From NCBI GenBank assembly GCA_012032345.1, contig JAAUQI010000012.1, positions 33,848 to 97,847 of the forward strand: a stretch of DNA of 64,000 bases, in the 5' to 3' direction. Source of the stretch: Leptolyngbyaceae cyanobacterium RM1_1_2 (GTDB taxonomy: Bacteria > Cyanobacteriota > Cyanobacteriia > Phormidesmidales > Phormidesmidaceae). Positions 52,307 to 61,574 of the stretch are shown here, piece after piece (the first letter of the stretch is position 1; each line of letters starts with the position of its first letter). A program made the translations under genes and the position numbers. A model generated the notes under the pieces. The model saw only the letters and a list, made by a program, of their open reading frames with translations. It did not search any database and was not told where the DNA came from.

Positions 52307-53197
52307 ATGCCACAACCGCTCCAGATCAACACAGTTTATACAGATGGCGCTTGCTCAGGAAATCCGGGGCCGGGAGGCTGGGGCGTTGTGCTTCAGTGTA
52401 ACGATGAAACCTGCTACGAGCTAGGCGGGCGCGATAGCCAGACGACCAACAATCGCATGGAGCTGCAAGCCGCGATCGCGGCCCTGGAGTTTTTGGTTCA
52501 GAATGATATTTCTGCACCGATTACGCTTCATACCGACAGCGAGTACGTCAAAAAGGGGATCACGCAGTGGATTCGCGGCTGGGAAAAAAAAGGCTGGAAA
52601 ACAGCCTCTGGCAAACCCGTCCTCAATCAGGATCTATGGCAGCAGCTATGGCAGCTCAATCAGCAGGTGCAAAGACTGGGGTGCCCAGTAGACTGGCGCT
52701 ACGTCAGGGGCCATGCAGGCATTGCTGGTAACGAGCGCTGTGACGAGATTGCCCGGGCTTTCACTACAAATCAGCCAGTATCTCTCCGGCAGCGATCGCT
52801 CAAACAGCCTGCTGATAGCTCTAAAAAGCAGGTTCTGGAAACGACAGACGACAAAAATCTCTCACGAGAGATAAAATCGGAACAGTCATTCAGCGAGACT
52901 ACCGCTAATTTACCTATGGCAGATTCGAGTGACCCTCAAATTTCTGAAAGTTTTGATTCAGTCTCGCGGGAAGCTAGGGTTGCTAATCTTCGCAACGTAG
53001 TTGAAACGCTCCATATGGCCGACGAAGTTGCCAAGCAGGGCTACTTAATCACCAGTTCTGAACTGGCTGACCTGATGGATGTCAACGCCAGCGCTGTCAC
53101 CAGTCGGGGTGAGCACTGGGCCTGGCGCAACTGGACAGTAGCGCGGGTGCGGCGAGAGGGAAATCAGATTTTGTGGCAGCTAGAGCGCATTGACTAG
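52307..53197 (+). CDS. rnhA: Ribonuclease HI with C-terminal extension
   Basis: Degrades the RNA strand of RNA-DNA hybrids. From ATG 52307 there are 296 residues, twice the usual 155. The N-terminal domain is complete: YTDGACSGNPGPGGWG (Asp), NNRMELQAAIAAL (Glu), HTDSEYVKKGI (Asp), and VRGHAGIAGNERCDEIARAF (His, Asp). A Ser/Asp/Lys linker (about 165-220) leads to a second domain, ANLRNVVETLHMADEVAKQGYL and LADLMDVNASAVTSRGEHWAWRNWTVARVRREGNQILW. The latter looks like a winged-helix DNA-binding fold seen in some cyanobacterial RNases H. A TTG at 52292 is an alternative start. Confidence 0.94.
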   Translation: MPQPLQINTVYTDGACSGNPGPGGWGVVLQCNDETCYELGGRDSQTTNNRMELQAAIAALEFLVQNDISAPITLHTDSEYVKKGITQWIRGWEKKGWKTASGKPVLNQDLWQQLWQLNQQVQRLGCPVDWRYVRGHAGIAGNERCDEIARAFTTNQPVSLRQRSLKQPADSSKKQVLETTDDKNLSREIKSEQSFSETTANLPMADSSDPQISESFDSVSREARVANLRNVVETLHMADEVAKQGYLITSSELADLMDVNASAVTSRGEHWAWRNWTVARVRREGNQILWQLERID

Positions 53198-53328
53198 GTG
53201 CCAAAGAGGAACTTTAACTAAAAACGGGTAATCTTAATGTGAATGCGCGCTCAAACCAGCAGGTACCCTGATGCCAGTCAGGATATGTCTCCTCAAATTT
53301 AATCAAGTTTGAGTTCTTCTCAAAGACC

Positions 53329-54327
53329 ATGTCATCAGCCGATTCTGCTCTTTTTTCTGTTGACAATCTGCCGCAGGTTTCGGTTATCGTTCCCGTCTAC
53401 AATGGTGAGCGAGATCTACCTGAACTCCTAAAGCGGCTGATGCAGCAGAGCTATCCCCGCGATCGCGTAGAGTATTTGCTGGTAGATAATGCCAGCTGCG
53501 ATCGCACTCAGAGTTTGATTCAAACGGCTGAGCGGCAGGCTCAAGCCCAGGGGATTCGGCTCCATCTGCTGCAGGAGACTAAAATTCAAAGCGCCTATGC
53601 GGCTCGCAATACCGGCATTCGAGCGGCACAGGGGGAGATTTTAGCCTTTACAGATGCTGACTGCTATCCGCAATCAGACTGGCTGATTCATCTGGTGCAG
53701 CCGTTTCAAGATCCGCAGATTGGTCTGGCGGTGGGTGAAATCGTTGCCTTTCCAGGACGTACCTGGCTAGAGCAGTATGCCGAGCGCAAGCAGTTACTAT
53801 CCCAGCGGCATACCCTGACGCATCCTTTCTGCCCCTACGGGCAAACGGCCAACCTGGCTGTTAAAGCCAAAGCCCTTGAACAAACCGGCCTATTTCGCCC
53901 TTACCTGACTACGGGCGGTGACGCCGACCTGTGCTGGCGACTGCAGCAGGGGGGCTGGCAGCACAGGTTTGTAGAAACCGCTGTGATTCAGCATCGTCAT
54001 CGCTCTTCGCTCCAAGAACTCTACAGCCAGTGGCATCGCTACGGGCGCTCTAATCGCTTTTTGCATGAGCTGCACGGGGTAGAGCTAACGCGATCGCTGA
54101 GTCGCCAGGAAATTCGGCATCAGCTTTTGCGCTGGCTGGTCAAGGAACTGCCCCAGGCTACCTGGAAGCGGCTGGCAGGCAAAGGCCCCGCGATTGATCT
54201 AGTGATGGCTCCTATCAGCCTGTACTGCGCCTATGCCCGCTCGGTGGGACAGCGAGAGGCCAAACTGCCGGAGGCCGCTAAAACTATCGCTTGGCGATCG
54301 CCTACCGCTGGTGAGGAGCTGACATGA
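53329..54327 (+). CDS. Glycosyltransferase family 2
   Basis: Inverting sugar transferase for polysaccharide or glycolipid synthesis. The 332 residues have the GT-A start VSVIVPVYNGERDLPELLKRL, the nucleotide-binding LVDNASCDRTQSLI, the metal motif ILAFTDADCYPQ, and the later GGDADLCWRLQQGGW acceptor/catalytic region. No membrane helices are obvious. It overlaps the next glycosyltransferase gene by 4 bases (ATGA), so the two are translationally coupled and likely act in one pathway. The sugar and acceptor are unknown. Confidence 0.92.
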   Translation: MSSADSALFSVDNLPQVSVIVPVYNGERDLPELLKRLMQQSYPRDRVEYLLVDNASCDRTQSLIQTAERQAQAQGIRLHLLQETKIQSAYAARNTGIRAAQGEILAFTDADCYPQSDWLIHLVQPFQDPQIGLAVGEIVAFPGRTWLEQYAERKQLLSQRHTLTHPFCPYGQTANLAVKAKALEQTGLFRPYLTTGGDADLCWRLQQGGWQHRFVETAVIQHRHRSSLQELYSQWHRYGRSNRFLHELHGVELTRSLSRQEIRHQLLRWLVKELPQATWKRLAGKGPAIDLVMAPISLYCAYARSVGQREAKLPEAAKTIAWRSPTAGEELT

Positions 54328-55550
54328 AAATTTTAATGCTGTCGCTGAATACGTTTCCCTACCCGCCCACTTACGGGGGCGCTGAGATCAGAACGTTCAA
54401 CTTGCTCAAGCACCTGCAGGCTAAGCATGAGGTGACGCTGCTAACCCACTGCCAGCGGCCTGTGAGCGCTGAAGAAATTGCAGCTTTGCGTACCTGGGTA
54501 ACTCACTTAGAGATTTTGCCAGCGCCAGCGCCCCCTAGCCCAGCCCAGTCTTTACCTGGTCTGCTGCAGCAGGCCAGTCGCTTCGGTCGTTTTCTCACGA
54601 CGGCAACGCCCCCCAGCGTGGCCTACCGCCATGTGCCTGCAGTGCAGGCTTGGGTAGACAGCGCAGTTGCGGCTAAAAAATACGACGCCATTGTCTGTGA
54701 GCACAGCGTCAATGAAATCTATGTGCGTCCTGGTTTTCAAGCCCAGATCCGCACTGTTGTAGATATTCACAGCTCGGTCTACGGCTGGGTACGCAATCAT
54801 CTAGAACAGGGGGCGACAGAAAAACCCTGGCGCGATCGCCTCTATCTGCCGCTGCTGGCCCGCTACGAACGCCGCTACTGCCGTAAATTTTCTCAACTGG
54901 TAGTGACAACGCCTGACGATCGCCGTCAGATTTTAGCCTTGGTACCAGAGGCGCAAGTCGAGATTGTGTCTAATGGGGTTGATTTAACGGCTTTTCCCTA
55001 CCGCCTGCAAGATCCTGGTGGGGAGCGGCTAATTTTTATTGGGGCAATGGATGCCTCCCACAACATAGACGCTGCCTGCTTTTTTGCCCAGCAGGTCTTT
55101 CCCCAGATCCAACAGCAGTACCCCGCCGCAACGCTGAGGCTGGTGGGGGCAAGGCCGGTTGAGAAAGTGCAGGCGCTAGCCCAGCTACCGGGGGTTGAGG
55201 TGACGGGGCGGGTGCCTTCAATGGTGGAGTACCTACACCAGTCTACGGTTTGTGTGGTGCCGCTGCGGGCGGGACTAGGGATTAAGAACAAAACGCTGGA
55301 GCCAATGGCCGCTGGAGTGCCTGTTGTCGGCAGCGATCGCGGTTTAGAAGGATTAAGCGTGGATACGGCGGCAGCCCCCCTGCGGGCACTGCGGGCCAAT
55401 ACAGTTGCAGAGTATGTTGCAGCTATTGATCGATTATTTGCAGATCCTGCCCTGCGTCAGACTCTATCTCACAACGCTTGGGCCATGATTGCAGCCGACT
55501 ACACTTGGGAAAAAGCCGCTCAAAAGTATGAGCGGGTGCTATCCTCCTAG
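54324..55550 (+). CDS. Glycosyltransferase family 4 (GT-B)
   Basis: Retaining GT-B sugar transferase. The 408 residues show the acceptor-side start MLSLNTFPYPPTYGGAEIRTFNLLKHL, a middle region DIHSSVYGWVRNHLEQ, and the donor side: VEIVSNGVDLTAFPYR, ERLIFIGAMDASHNIDA, ATLRLVGARPV, VEVTGRVPSMVEYLHQSTVCVVPLRAGLGIKNKTLEPMAAGVPVVGSDRGLEGL with the EX7E-like segment. The start overlaps the upstream gene's stop. No polysaccharide export gene is nearby, so the product cannot be named. Confidence 0.92.
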   Translation: MKILMLSLNTFPYPPTYGGAEIRTFNLLKHLQAKHEVTLLTHCQRPVSAEEIAALRTWVTHLEILPAPAPPSPAQSLPGLLQQASRFGRFLTTATPPSVAYRHVPAVQAWVDSAVAAKKYDAIVCEHSVNEIYVRPGFQAQIRTVVDIHSSVYGWVRNHLEQGATEKPWRDRLYLPLLARYERRYCRKFSQLVVTTPDDRRQILALVPEAQVEIVSNGVDLTAFPYRLQDPGGERLIFIGAMDASHNIDAACFFAQQVFPQIQQQYPAATLRLVGARPVEKVQALAQLPGVEVTGRVPSMVEYLHQSTVCVVPLRAGLGIKNKTLEPMAAGVPVVGSDRGLEGLSVDTAAAPLRALRANTVAEYVAAIDRLFADPALRQTLSHNAWAMIAADYTWEKAAQKYERVLSS

Positions 55551-55632
55551 ACAGAACTCTCATATTGGGGTGACGCTGCTGCACGATGGCGATCGCTATT
55601 GTGCTGTACTGCTATTTTTCAGGCGTCAGTAA

Positions 55633-57873
55633 GTGCCAAAAAGTCTATTTCCTTTTCAGCGCTATTCCCGACAGCGGGTGCAGGTTTGGGTGCGATCGCC
55701 GCATCCAGCTAGCCGCCTGAGGCCCCTGTGGCAAATCGTGGCGCTGCTGATTTTAGCCAGCGTAGCCGGACTGACTCTTAAAGGTTTCTGGCTGGGTCTG
55801 CGCTTTATTATCAATCCCAACACTCCCCACTGGATCGAGCGCTATTTACCCCAGGCTTCATCGGGGTTAGGGCAGGCTCAGCCCCAGTCTTTGGCAGCTA
55901 TTACGGCTGAACTAGCCCAGGCCGGACTGAGCGCAGGTGAAATGATTGAGCTGCCGACAAAGCAGTCTTCAGACTGGCTGCTGCCGATTTTAGCGCCCTC
56001 CCAGCTCTGCAGCGCTCCCTGTCAGCATCTGGTAGAGCTAAGGCTTTATCGGCCCGGCGATCGTGCCGATAACCCCCATCTGCGGCTGGTCGATCGTCTA
56101 GCGGTGAGCGGCCCGACCGAAGCAGCGGCGATCGCACCGCTGGTGGGTTCGGTTCTGGAACATCCGGGATCGCTGCGGCAGTTGCCCCTAGAGACTGTGG
56201 AGCTTTTGGCTGAGGCTGAGAACCAGCAAAACTGGCTCACGCTCAAAGGACACTGGCAGCGAGGTCAAATATCGCTCTCCTACGGTCAGCTCATTCAGTA
56301 TGATCCAGCGCAGGCGAGACTGCGAACCTCGATTGCCTGGAGTAGCCCGGTCAGCCAAGATCCGTACTGGCTAGAGTTAGATGGCGTGGCCCCTCCAGAA
56401 CTTGTCATCAACCAGAGCATTGGCCTAGATCCCAAATTTTTAGCCTATTGGCTCTCAGGCAGCCAGTCGTCTCAGATTGCCACTCGCAGTCGGCCAATTT
56501 CTTTTTCAGAACCTGCTTTATCGGGTTCTCTGATTACCTCTGAGTATGGCAAGGCGCTGTTGCAGGCCCGTAGTGGCCTTTGGTCTGCTGCGGCTAAAAC
56601 GCTACAGTCTCTCAAGCAGCCGCTAGGTGACGCCTGGACAACAGACGCAGAAGCTCAGCTTGGCCTAATTCAGCTTCATAGCCAGATGACTCAGCAGCAG
56701 GCTGAGCGGAACTGGGCCAGTGACAGCCAGCAAATTTTGGCCTATCTGATTGATGGTCGCTGGCAGGCAGCTCTGAGTCGGCTAGAGCGATCGCCTGAAG
56801 CTTACAAAGAGGTGCAGGCGCTGCTAAAGCAAGATTCGGGCCGACTGTGGCAGCGAGTCACTACGGCGCTGCAGGTAAAACCTAATCAGAGCGATGTTCA
56901 GGTTTGGGGAATGCTGATACTGTCAGCTCAGCAAGACCGGGCGGCAGCCGTTAGCTGGCTAGAGCGTCAAGATGCTCGGGCAGCAGTTCAAAAACGCTTT
57001 GATCAGATTTTGGTAGCGGTACAGCCTCGGCCTACGCCTGCTAACCCGGATCCATCGCAGCCACTAGAGCAGGCTCCCGTCACTATTCCTGCTTCTGCCT
57101 CTAGTCGGCCCTCAGAAAGCGATCGCTGGAGCCTGATGGGGTATTTGACTTCGCTTTACACGGTCGAACCCCAGAGCTGGTTTTCGCCAAAAACAATCAA
57201 CCCCACGGCCTTTGATCAGTGGTATCGTATCCAGGTAAATTTACTCAGCAATGGCCAATCGGGTTGGCGATCGCCTGCTAGCGCTCTAGGCCAGACCCCA
57301 GCCCAGATCCTTTGGCAGCAGCTTCAGCTGGATACTCAGCCTCAGCTTGATGTGCTGGTAGAAACAGCTACAGGCTTTCGGCTAGCCACCGCAACGGTTC
57401 AAGGTCTACAGATACAAGGCGACCGGGTTTGGCTCCTAGCGGTGAGTGACAGTCCGCTGGAGGCGTCGCAGGCGGCTTTAGCACTCTCAGCCGGACGTTT
57501 GACCCTGCTTAATCCAGGAAATCTTTTAAGGCAAATGCAGGTTTCTGCAGAGGCAGAATGGTTCAAAGCTATCCAGCAGATTGCGAAGTCCGAAGCGATC
57601 GCCTTACCTGCAAACCTGCAGGTGCAATCAGTTGACGTCACAGGCGATCGCCAGCCTGACTTTATTATCACTGCGCCTGAAAGTGGGCCTAAGGGTGACC
57701 TGACTGGGCTTTTGATTCTGTCAGAGAACGGACAGGTGCTCTATCGCAATGCGGCCATGACTCAGGCTGTTGCCACTATCCGCGATCGCACCGTGCCCCC
57801 CGCCTTGCTGCTGCAAGATACCAGCAGCTACCAGCTAGTGCAGTGGTCTGCAGCCGCGCAGCAGTTTCAGTAA
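55633..57873 (+). CDS. Large membrane-anchored cyanobacterial protein of unknown function
   Basis: The 746-residue protein starts at GTG 55633. A basic N-terminus is followed by one membrane helix (about 34-58, IVALLILASVAGLTLKGFW), leaving a large exported region. That region is Gln/Ala/Leu-rich and helical, with TPR-like segments around 300-450 (WSAAAKTLQSLKQPLGDAWTTDAEAQLGLI). Its C-terminus reads VQSVDVTGDRQPDFIITAP, an FG-GAP/VCBS-like beta element with a possible calcium loop. I know no named family; a surface or cell-wall structural role is a guess. It follows the two glycosyltransferase genes on the same strand. Confidence 0.8.
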   Translation: MPKSLFPFQRYSRQRVQVWVRSPHPASRLRPLWQIVALLILASVAGLTLKGFWLGLRFIINPNTPHWIERYLPQASSGLGQAQPQSLAAITAELAQAGLSAGEMIELPTKQSSDWLLPILAPSQLCSAPCQHLVELRLYRPGDRADNPHLRLVDRLAVSGPTEAAAIAPLVGSVLEHPGSLRQLPLETVELLAEAENQQNWLTLKGHWQRGQISLSYGQLIQYDPAQARLRTSIAWSSPVSQDPYWLELDGVAPPELVINQSIGLDPKFLAYWLSGSQSSQIATRSRPISFSEPALSGSLITSEYGKALLQARSGLWSAAAKTLQSLKQPLGDAWTTDAEAQLGLIQLHSQMTQQQAERNWASDSQQILAYLIDGRWQAALSRLERSPEAYKEVQALLKQDSGRLWQRVTTALQVKPNQSDVQVWGMLILSAQQDRAAAVSWLERQDARAAVQKRFDQILVAVQPRPTPANPDPSQPLEQAPVTIPASASSRPSESDRWSLMGYLTSLYTVEPQSWFSPKTINPTAFDQWYRIQVNLLSNGQSGWRSPASALGQTPAQILWQQLQLDTQPQLDVLVETATGFRLATATVQGLQIQGDRVWLLAVSDSPLEASQAALALSAGRLTLLNPGNLLRQMQVSAEAEWFKAIQQIAKSEAIALPANLQVQSVDVTGDRQPDFIITAPESGPKGDLTGLLILSENGQVLYRNAAMTQAVATIRDRTVPPALLLQDTSSYQLVQWSAAAQQFQ

Positions 57874-57928
57874 CAGGCTCGGCAGGATCAATCCCTGGCA
57901 AACCTGATTGAAGAACTCGCGCGCTTTA

Positions 57929-57957
57929 TACATGAGAGCAAAATACATGAGAGCAAA
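57929..57957. repeat. 14-bp perfect direct repeat, period 15
   Basis: TACATGAGAGCAAA occurs at 57929-57942 and 57944-57957, one base apart. It lies between the large membrane-anchored gene and the heptanucleotide array, in a gap that seems prone to tandem duplication. Confidence 0.85.
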
Positions 57958-58038
57958 CTTTAGCTCTGTAAAGCAAACCGCAGTTTGATTAGGACAACTC
58001 AGATCGCTGAATCTTTACGTGACCAGCATCCTATTCTG

Positions 58039-58136
58039 CCTTCATCCTTCATCCTTCTGCCTTCATCCTTCTACCTTCATCCTTCATCTTTCTGCCTTCA
58101 TCCTTCATCCTTCATCCTTCATCCTTCATCCTTTCG
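58039..58136. repeat. Heptanucleotide short tandem repeat array (STRR)
   Basis: Fourteen consecutive 7-base units; ten are exactly CCTTCAT and four are variants (CCTTCTG, CCTTCTA, CTTTCTG, CCTTTCG). The five exact units at 58095-58129 look most recent. Heptameric STRRs are a known feature of cyanobacterial intergenic DNA. The array ends 13 bases before the end of the exonuclease III gene (minus strand). A 70-codon open frame across it (repeating LHPSSF) is only a translation of the repeat. Confidence 0.95.
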
Positions 58137-58149
58137 CTATAAAAGCTTT

Positions 58150-58938
58150 CTAGCCAATTTCGACAATCACAGGAGCATGGTCGCTAGGCTTTTCTAGCCG
58201 ACGAGGTGCAGTATCAATCACGCAGCTTTTTGCCTGCTCGTACAAAAGTTCAGACAGGTAGTGATGATCGATGCGCCAGCCTAAATTGCGGCGAAAAGCA
58301 GCGGCTCGATAATCCCACCAGCTATAGTGTCCTTCGGCTTCTGTAAACTTACGAAAAGCATCTTTTAGGCCAATCTTAAGTACCTGCTGCAGGGCTTGGC
58401 GCTCAGCCGCAGAAGACATAATATGAGTCTGTTTGTTAGCTGGGTCATAGATATCGCGGTCTTCTAGAGCAATGTTGAAATCGCCACACACCAGCAGGGC
58501 CGAATTTTCTGCCAGCAGCTGCGCTAAATACTGCTTCAGCAGGCTCAGCCACTGCAGCTTGTAGGCATATTTTTCACTACCCACAGATGAGCCATTGGGC
58601 ACGTACAAATTGACAATCTGAATACCTTGGGCAACGCCTGTGATCACGCGCTTTTGCTCGTCAAGATCGCCTACCTGCTCGGCCTCTACAACCGCAGCGA
58701 AACCATAGCTAACTGAGTCTAAAGGCTCACGGCTGAGCAGCGCCACACCGTTATAAGACTTTTGACCGTAGATATAGGCGTGATAGCCAATTTGCTCAAA
58801 GGCCGCTACTGGAAAATCAGCGTCTACGACTTTAGTTTCTTGCAGACACAGCACGTCTACCGAATGCTGCTGTAGCCAGTCAGTCACCTGCTGCAGTCGA
58901 GTCCGTACCGAGTTGACGTTCCAAGTCGCAATTTTCAT
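58150..58938 (-). CDS. xth: Exodeoxyribonuclease III (AP endonuclease)
   Basis: Base-excision-repair nuclease cleaving at abasic sites. The 262 residues contain the ExoIII motifs: ATWNVNSVRTRL, VLCLQETKV (metal Glu), the Tyr region of IQIVNLYVPNGSSVGSEKY, LVCGDFNIALEDRDIYDP (Asp and Asn), SWWDYRAAAFRRNLGWRIDHHYLS, and the terminal SDHAPVIVEIG (His). Catalytic residues are complete. Start ATG 58938. The gene ends beside the heptanucleotide array, so its 3' region carries the repeat in antisense. Confidence 0.95.
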   Translation of the reverse strand: MKIATWNVNSVRTRLQQVTDWLQQHSVDVLCLQETKVVDADFPVAAFEQIGYHAYIYGQKSYNGVALLSREPLDSVSYGFAAVVEAEQVGDLDEQKRVITGVAQGIQIVNLYVPNGSSVGSEKYAYKLQWLSLLKQYLAQLLAENSALLVCGDFNIALEDRDIYDPANKQTHIMSSAAERQALQQVLKIGLKDAFRKFTEAEGHYSWWDYRAAAFRRNLGWRIDHHYLSELLYEQAKSCVIDTAPRRLEKPSDHAPVIVEIG

Positions 58939-59030
58939 GCTGCGAGTCTATGAGCAAGCGCTTCTCAGCTTACAGCAGTTTGCTAGAGAAACGCTAAGCT
59001 AAGCACAGAATATGATGCGCTCAACTCACC

Positions 59031-59330
59031 GTGAATCAGCCATTAGAAGGCGATGCTCTAATTAAAGAGGTCTGTCGTCGCATCCGGGTGGCCAGAAGCT
59101 ACTGGGATGCCCACAACAACCGCGCCTGTCGCCAAGAGCGATCGCAGGCTTTAGCACTTTACAACCAGCTTACCAAGCTGCAAAAAGAGCAGGTTCCTCA
59201 GGTTTTGCGCGTATGGCTGCGCTATCGTAGCGAAAAATATTTTGGCAGTCACCGTACGCCCCCCAAAACACACCCCAAGACCTCACAGGGTAAAGCTGCC
59301 AAGCGATCGCCTAAGCGCAAGCGGCGCTGA
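59031..59330 (+). CDS. Conserved cyanobacterial protein with basic tail
   Basis: The 99-residue protein from GTG 59031 has a helical core: LIKEVCRRIRVARSYWDAHN, ERSQALALYNQLTKLQKEQVPQVLRVWLRYRSEKYFG. The C-terminal 25 residues are Lys/Arg/Pro-rich (KAAKRSPKRKRR) and could bind nucleic acid. I recall close relatives as conserved in cyanobacteria without function. It is divergent from xth and its last 20 bases overlap a convergent gene. Confidence 0.75.
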   Translation: MNQPLEGDALIKEVCRRIRVARSYWDAHNNRACRQERSQALALYNQLTKLQKEQVPQVLRVWLRYRSEKYFGSHRTPPKTHPKTSQGKAAKRSPKRKRR

Positions 59331-59577
59331 GCGATATCCCACTGTGATTAACGCCGCAATTAATATTGGAGCAGCTGCATTGCTGAATAGCACTGGCTGC
59401 GATCGCGTCCTGCAGCAGGGCCAATAATTTAGTTTCACGCTCGCTGAGCGATCGCCCTTGGGTCAGACGCACAATTTCTCGCTCAGCTCCTGGTGATAGC
59501 TCACCAAAATTCACAGCGTTACGCACTAGCAGCTCTAATGATGCACCAGCACACACTACATCAGCTACATCCCACAT
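59311..59577 (-). CDS. Small conserved cyanobacterial protein of unknown function
   Basis: I take ATG 59577 as the start (88 residues) because AAGGAG lies nine bases upstream; the frame itself is open further to 59628. The body MWDVADVVCAGASLELLVRN and VNFGELSPGAEREIVRLTQGRSLSERETKLLALLQDAI looks like a compact helical domain shared by short cyanobacterial proteins. The C-terminus (Cys/Ser/Asn-rich) is less typical and overlaps the convergent neighbour by 20 bases. Function unknown. Confidence 0.68.
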   Translation of the reverse strand: MWDVADVVCAGASLELLVRNAVNFGELSPGAEREIVRLTQGRSLSERETKLLALLQDAIAASAIQQCSCSNINCGVNHSGISLSAACA

Positions 59578-59759
59578 ACACCCGGCTCCTTTTGTATACG
59601 GTTGCACCCTCGGGTACCCCTTGGTCAAATCTTATAAAGAAGGCTTCTCCTCATCTTTGATAAATTCCAAAGCGGGATGTTCACTTTTTGAGCTGGCACA
59701 CGCCTAAAAAACCATAGGGCCTGCCACGGGACTAGGATATTTTAAAAACGCCCACTTGT

Positions 59760-61568
59760 TTACGGCTGCTTATTGCTGGTGCCTCGCTGCCGCTTAAACC
59801 GACTGTCCTGCCAGGCATTGCCCACACCCTGCAGGATGCCACGACCCACCAGCCCAATGCCACGACCGACCACTTCTGTCAGCACATAGACCAGACCATT
59901 CCCCAGCAGTGAAACAACGGCGCGAAAACGGGGGGCGATCGCATCTCTGGCTTCAATCGCCAGGGTCACCGCATAGCGCAGCCCAGAAAGCTGGCGTAGC
60001 TCATCCTTTCGGGGAGCATAAATCGTAGCGGTTTGAATACCGCGCTCTGTCAAAACCAGCAGGAGATACTGGCTTTCAAAAATTGCTTTAGGCTCATTGA
60101 CATAGCTATTCCAGCGGTAGCGCCAGGCCAGCTCATTGCGAAATCGCTCAATTTCACGGGTTGAGAGTAAGCGCCGATGATAAAGATTTTTCTTCAGGGT
60201 TTCGACATCGGGGAAGCGGTTGAGCAGCGGCTGCATGATGGCATTGGCAACCTGTAATACACAGTTTTCGAGGAGGAGCTGGCTCTGGCTGAGGGCTTCA
60301 TAAGCCGCCGCCGGATAGAGTGTGCCGTCTGCTATTAGCGGTGACTGAAACAGCAAATGCTCCAAAAGTGAAGGCACCAGCGGAATTCGATCGAGAATTT
60401 CCGCTTGCACGGTTGCCTTCTCCTCTAGCAGCTGAGGCACAACCCCTTGGGCAACACCTTCTACCTCAACGGTGTAGTATTTGCCGAAAAAATCAGCAAC
60501 GACAGCTTCCCACCAGTCGCTTAGCAGCTCAGACTGGCGCTCTTGTAGCTGTCCTGGCTGGAGCTGGGAGTAGCGAATATCGTCCAGTAAAGTTTCTAGC
60601 TGGCGCAGAACAATGTAGAGCAGTTCGCGCTTTTTTTCGGGGCGCAAGATGTCGGTTTCTAAGGGCACACCTGACTTGTTGGCCAGGGAAGTTTGCAGCT
60701 TGCGGAAAACTGCCTCAAAGACAAAACTGCGAATATCTGCGGCTACAGTAACGATGCCAGCCGTCTTGACTGGCTCGATCGCGCTACTGCCTATCATGGG
60801 TGCCATTACGTCTGACGACAGCGCTTCGGCCTCACCCTCAAAGATTTGCTCGAAGTCTGAATTAGGACGCGATCGCCCAAAACGCGGCGTTGCCAGCAGC
60901 CGATTTACCAGCCACCTAGCAGCGCGTAGCTCTCGGTAGCGGCCTGCCATTACAGCCCGGTAAAGGGGCGCAGATCTAGCCTGATACTCAGCCAGGGTTG
61001 CGGCTATCTCGGCTTCAATTTGCTGCAGATGAGAGAGTCTAAGGCTGATACGCATCGCCGTCAGCGGCCCAGGAATAGCGACAGGCTCAGGTAGATCAGG
61101 TTTAGGCTGAGAGAGACTCTGCCCTGTCCCTGTTTGGCGCACTGTCTGGCGTACCAGCCGCACCAACTGCTGGACAGGAATCCCCCGCAGGCCGTAGCTG
61201 GTAGCCCCTGCCTGTAGCGCTGCTTCACGCAAAATCGGTTCGCTATGAGCGCTCAGCACCAGAATCGGCAGTTGCGCAAACTGCGATCGCAGGGTTTGAC
61301 ACAGCCGCAGACCAGCCACCTGAGTCGGCGAATTTTGCCCCAGTCCTAAATCTAAGATGACCAGATCCAAACTGACGGGACTGGCAGCCGGTGTAGATGG
61401 CTCTGGCGTAGTCAAATCTGGCGCAGTCAGGGCCTGCAGTGCCTCCTCAGCGCTACTGGCCTCAATCACTACCTGAAACTCTGGAAAATGCTCCAGCCAG
61501 ATCCGCAGCCCCAGCCGAAAAACCGGGTCATCATCAATCAGCATAAGCTGCAGCGGGCGATCGCTCAT
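59760..61568 (-). CDS. Receiver-domain DUF3685 protein
   Basis: The 602 residues begin with a response-regulator receiver domain (about 5-135): the acidic pair in LMLIDDDPVF, the phospho-Asp in LVILDLGLGQ, and the Ser in ILVLSAHSE. The usual conserved Lys is not where expected (YGLRGIP), so switching may be altered. The long C-terminal part matches DUF3685 as I recall it, a cyanobacterial and plastid family; it contains SLLEHLLFQSPLIADG, MQPLLNRFPDVETLKKNLYHRRLLSTREIERFRNELAWRYRW and amphipathic segments near the end. No DNA-binding domain is seen. It is 6 bases after the repeat-protein gene: clearly an operon. Confidence 0.9.
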   Translation of the reverse strand: MSDRPLQLMLIDDDPVFRLGLRIWLEHFPEFQVVIEASSAEEALQALTAPDLTTPEPSTPAASPVSLDLVILDLGLGQNSPTQVAGLRLCQTLRSQFAQLPILVLSAHSEPILREAALQAGATSYGLRGIPVQQLVRLVRQTVRQTGTGQSLSQPKPDLPEPVAIPGPLTAMRISLRLSHLQQIEAEIAATLAEYQARSAPLYRAVMAGRYRELRAARWLVNRLLATPRFGRSRPNSDFEQIFEGEAEALSSDVMAPMIGSSAIEPVKTAGIVTVAADIRSFVFEAVFRKLQTSLANKSGVPLETDILRPEKKRELLYIVLRQLETLLDDIRYSQLQPGQLQERQSELLSDWWEAVVADFFGKYYTVEVEGVAQGVVPQLLEEKATVQAEILDRIPLVPSLLEHLLFQSPLIADGTLYPAAAYEALSQSQLLLENCVLQVANAIMQPLLNRFPDVETLKKNLYHRRLLSTREIERFRNELAWRYRWNSYVNEPKAIFESQYLLLVLTERGIQTATIYAPRKDELRQLSGLRYAVTLAIEARDAIAPRFRAVVSLLGNGLVYVLTEVVGRGIGLVGRGILQGVGNAWQDSRFKRQRGTSNKQP

Positions 61569-61574
61569 GATGTC

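Noticed and set aside
57985..58197. 70-codon open frame over the heptanucleotide array
   Set aside because: It is only the translation of the repeat (LHPSSF-type periodicity) and runs antisense into xth.
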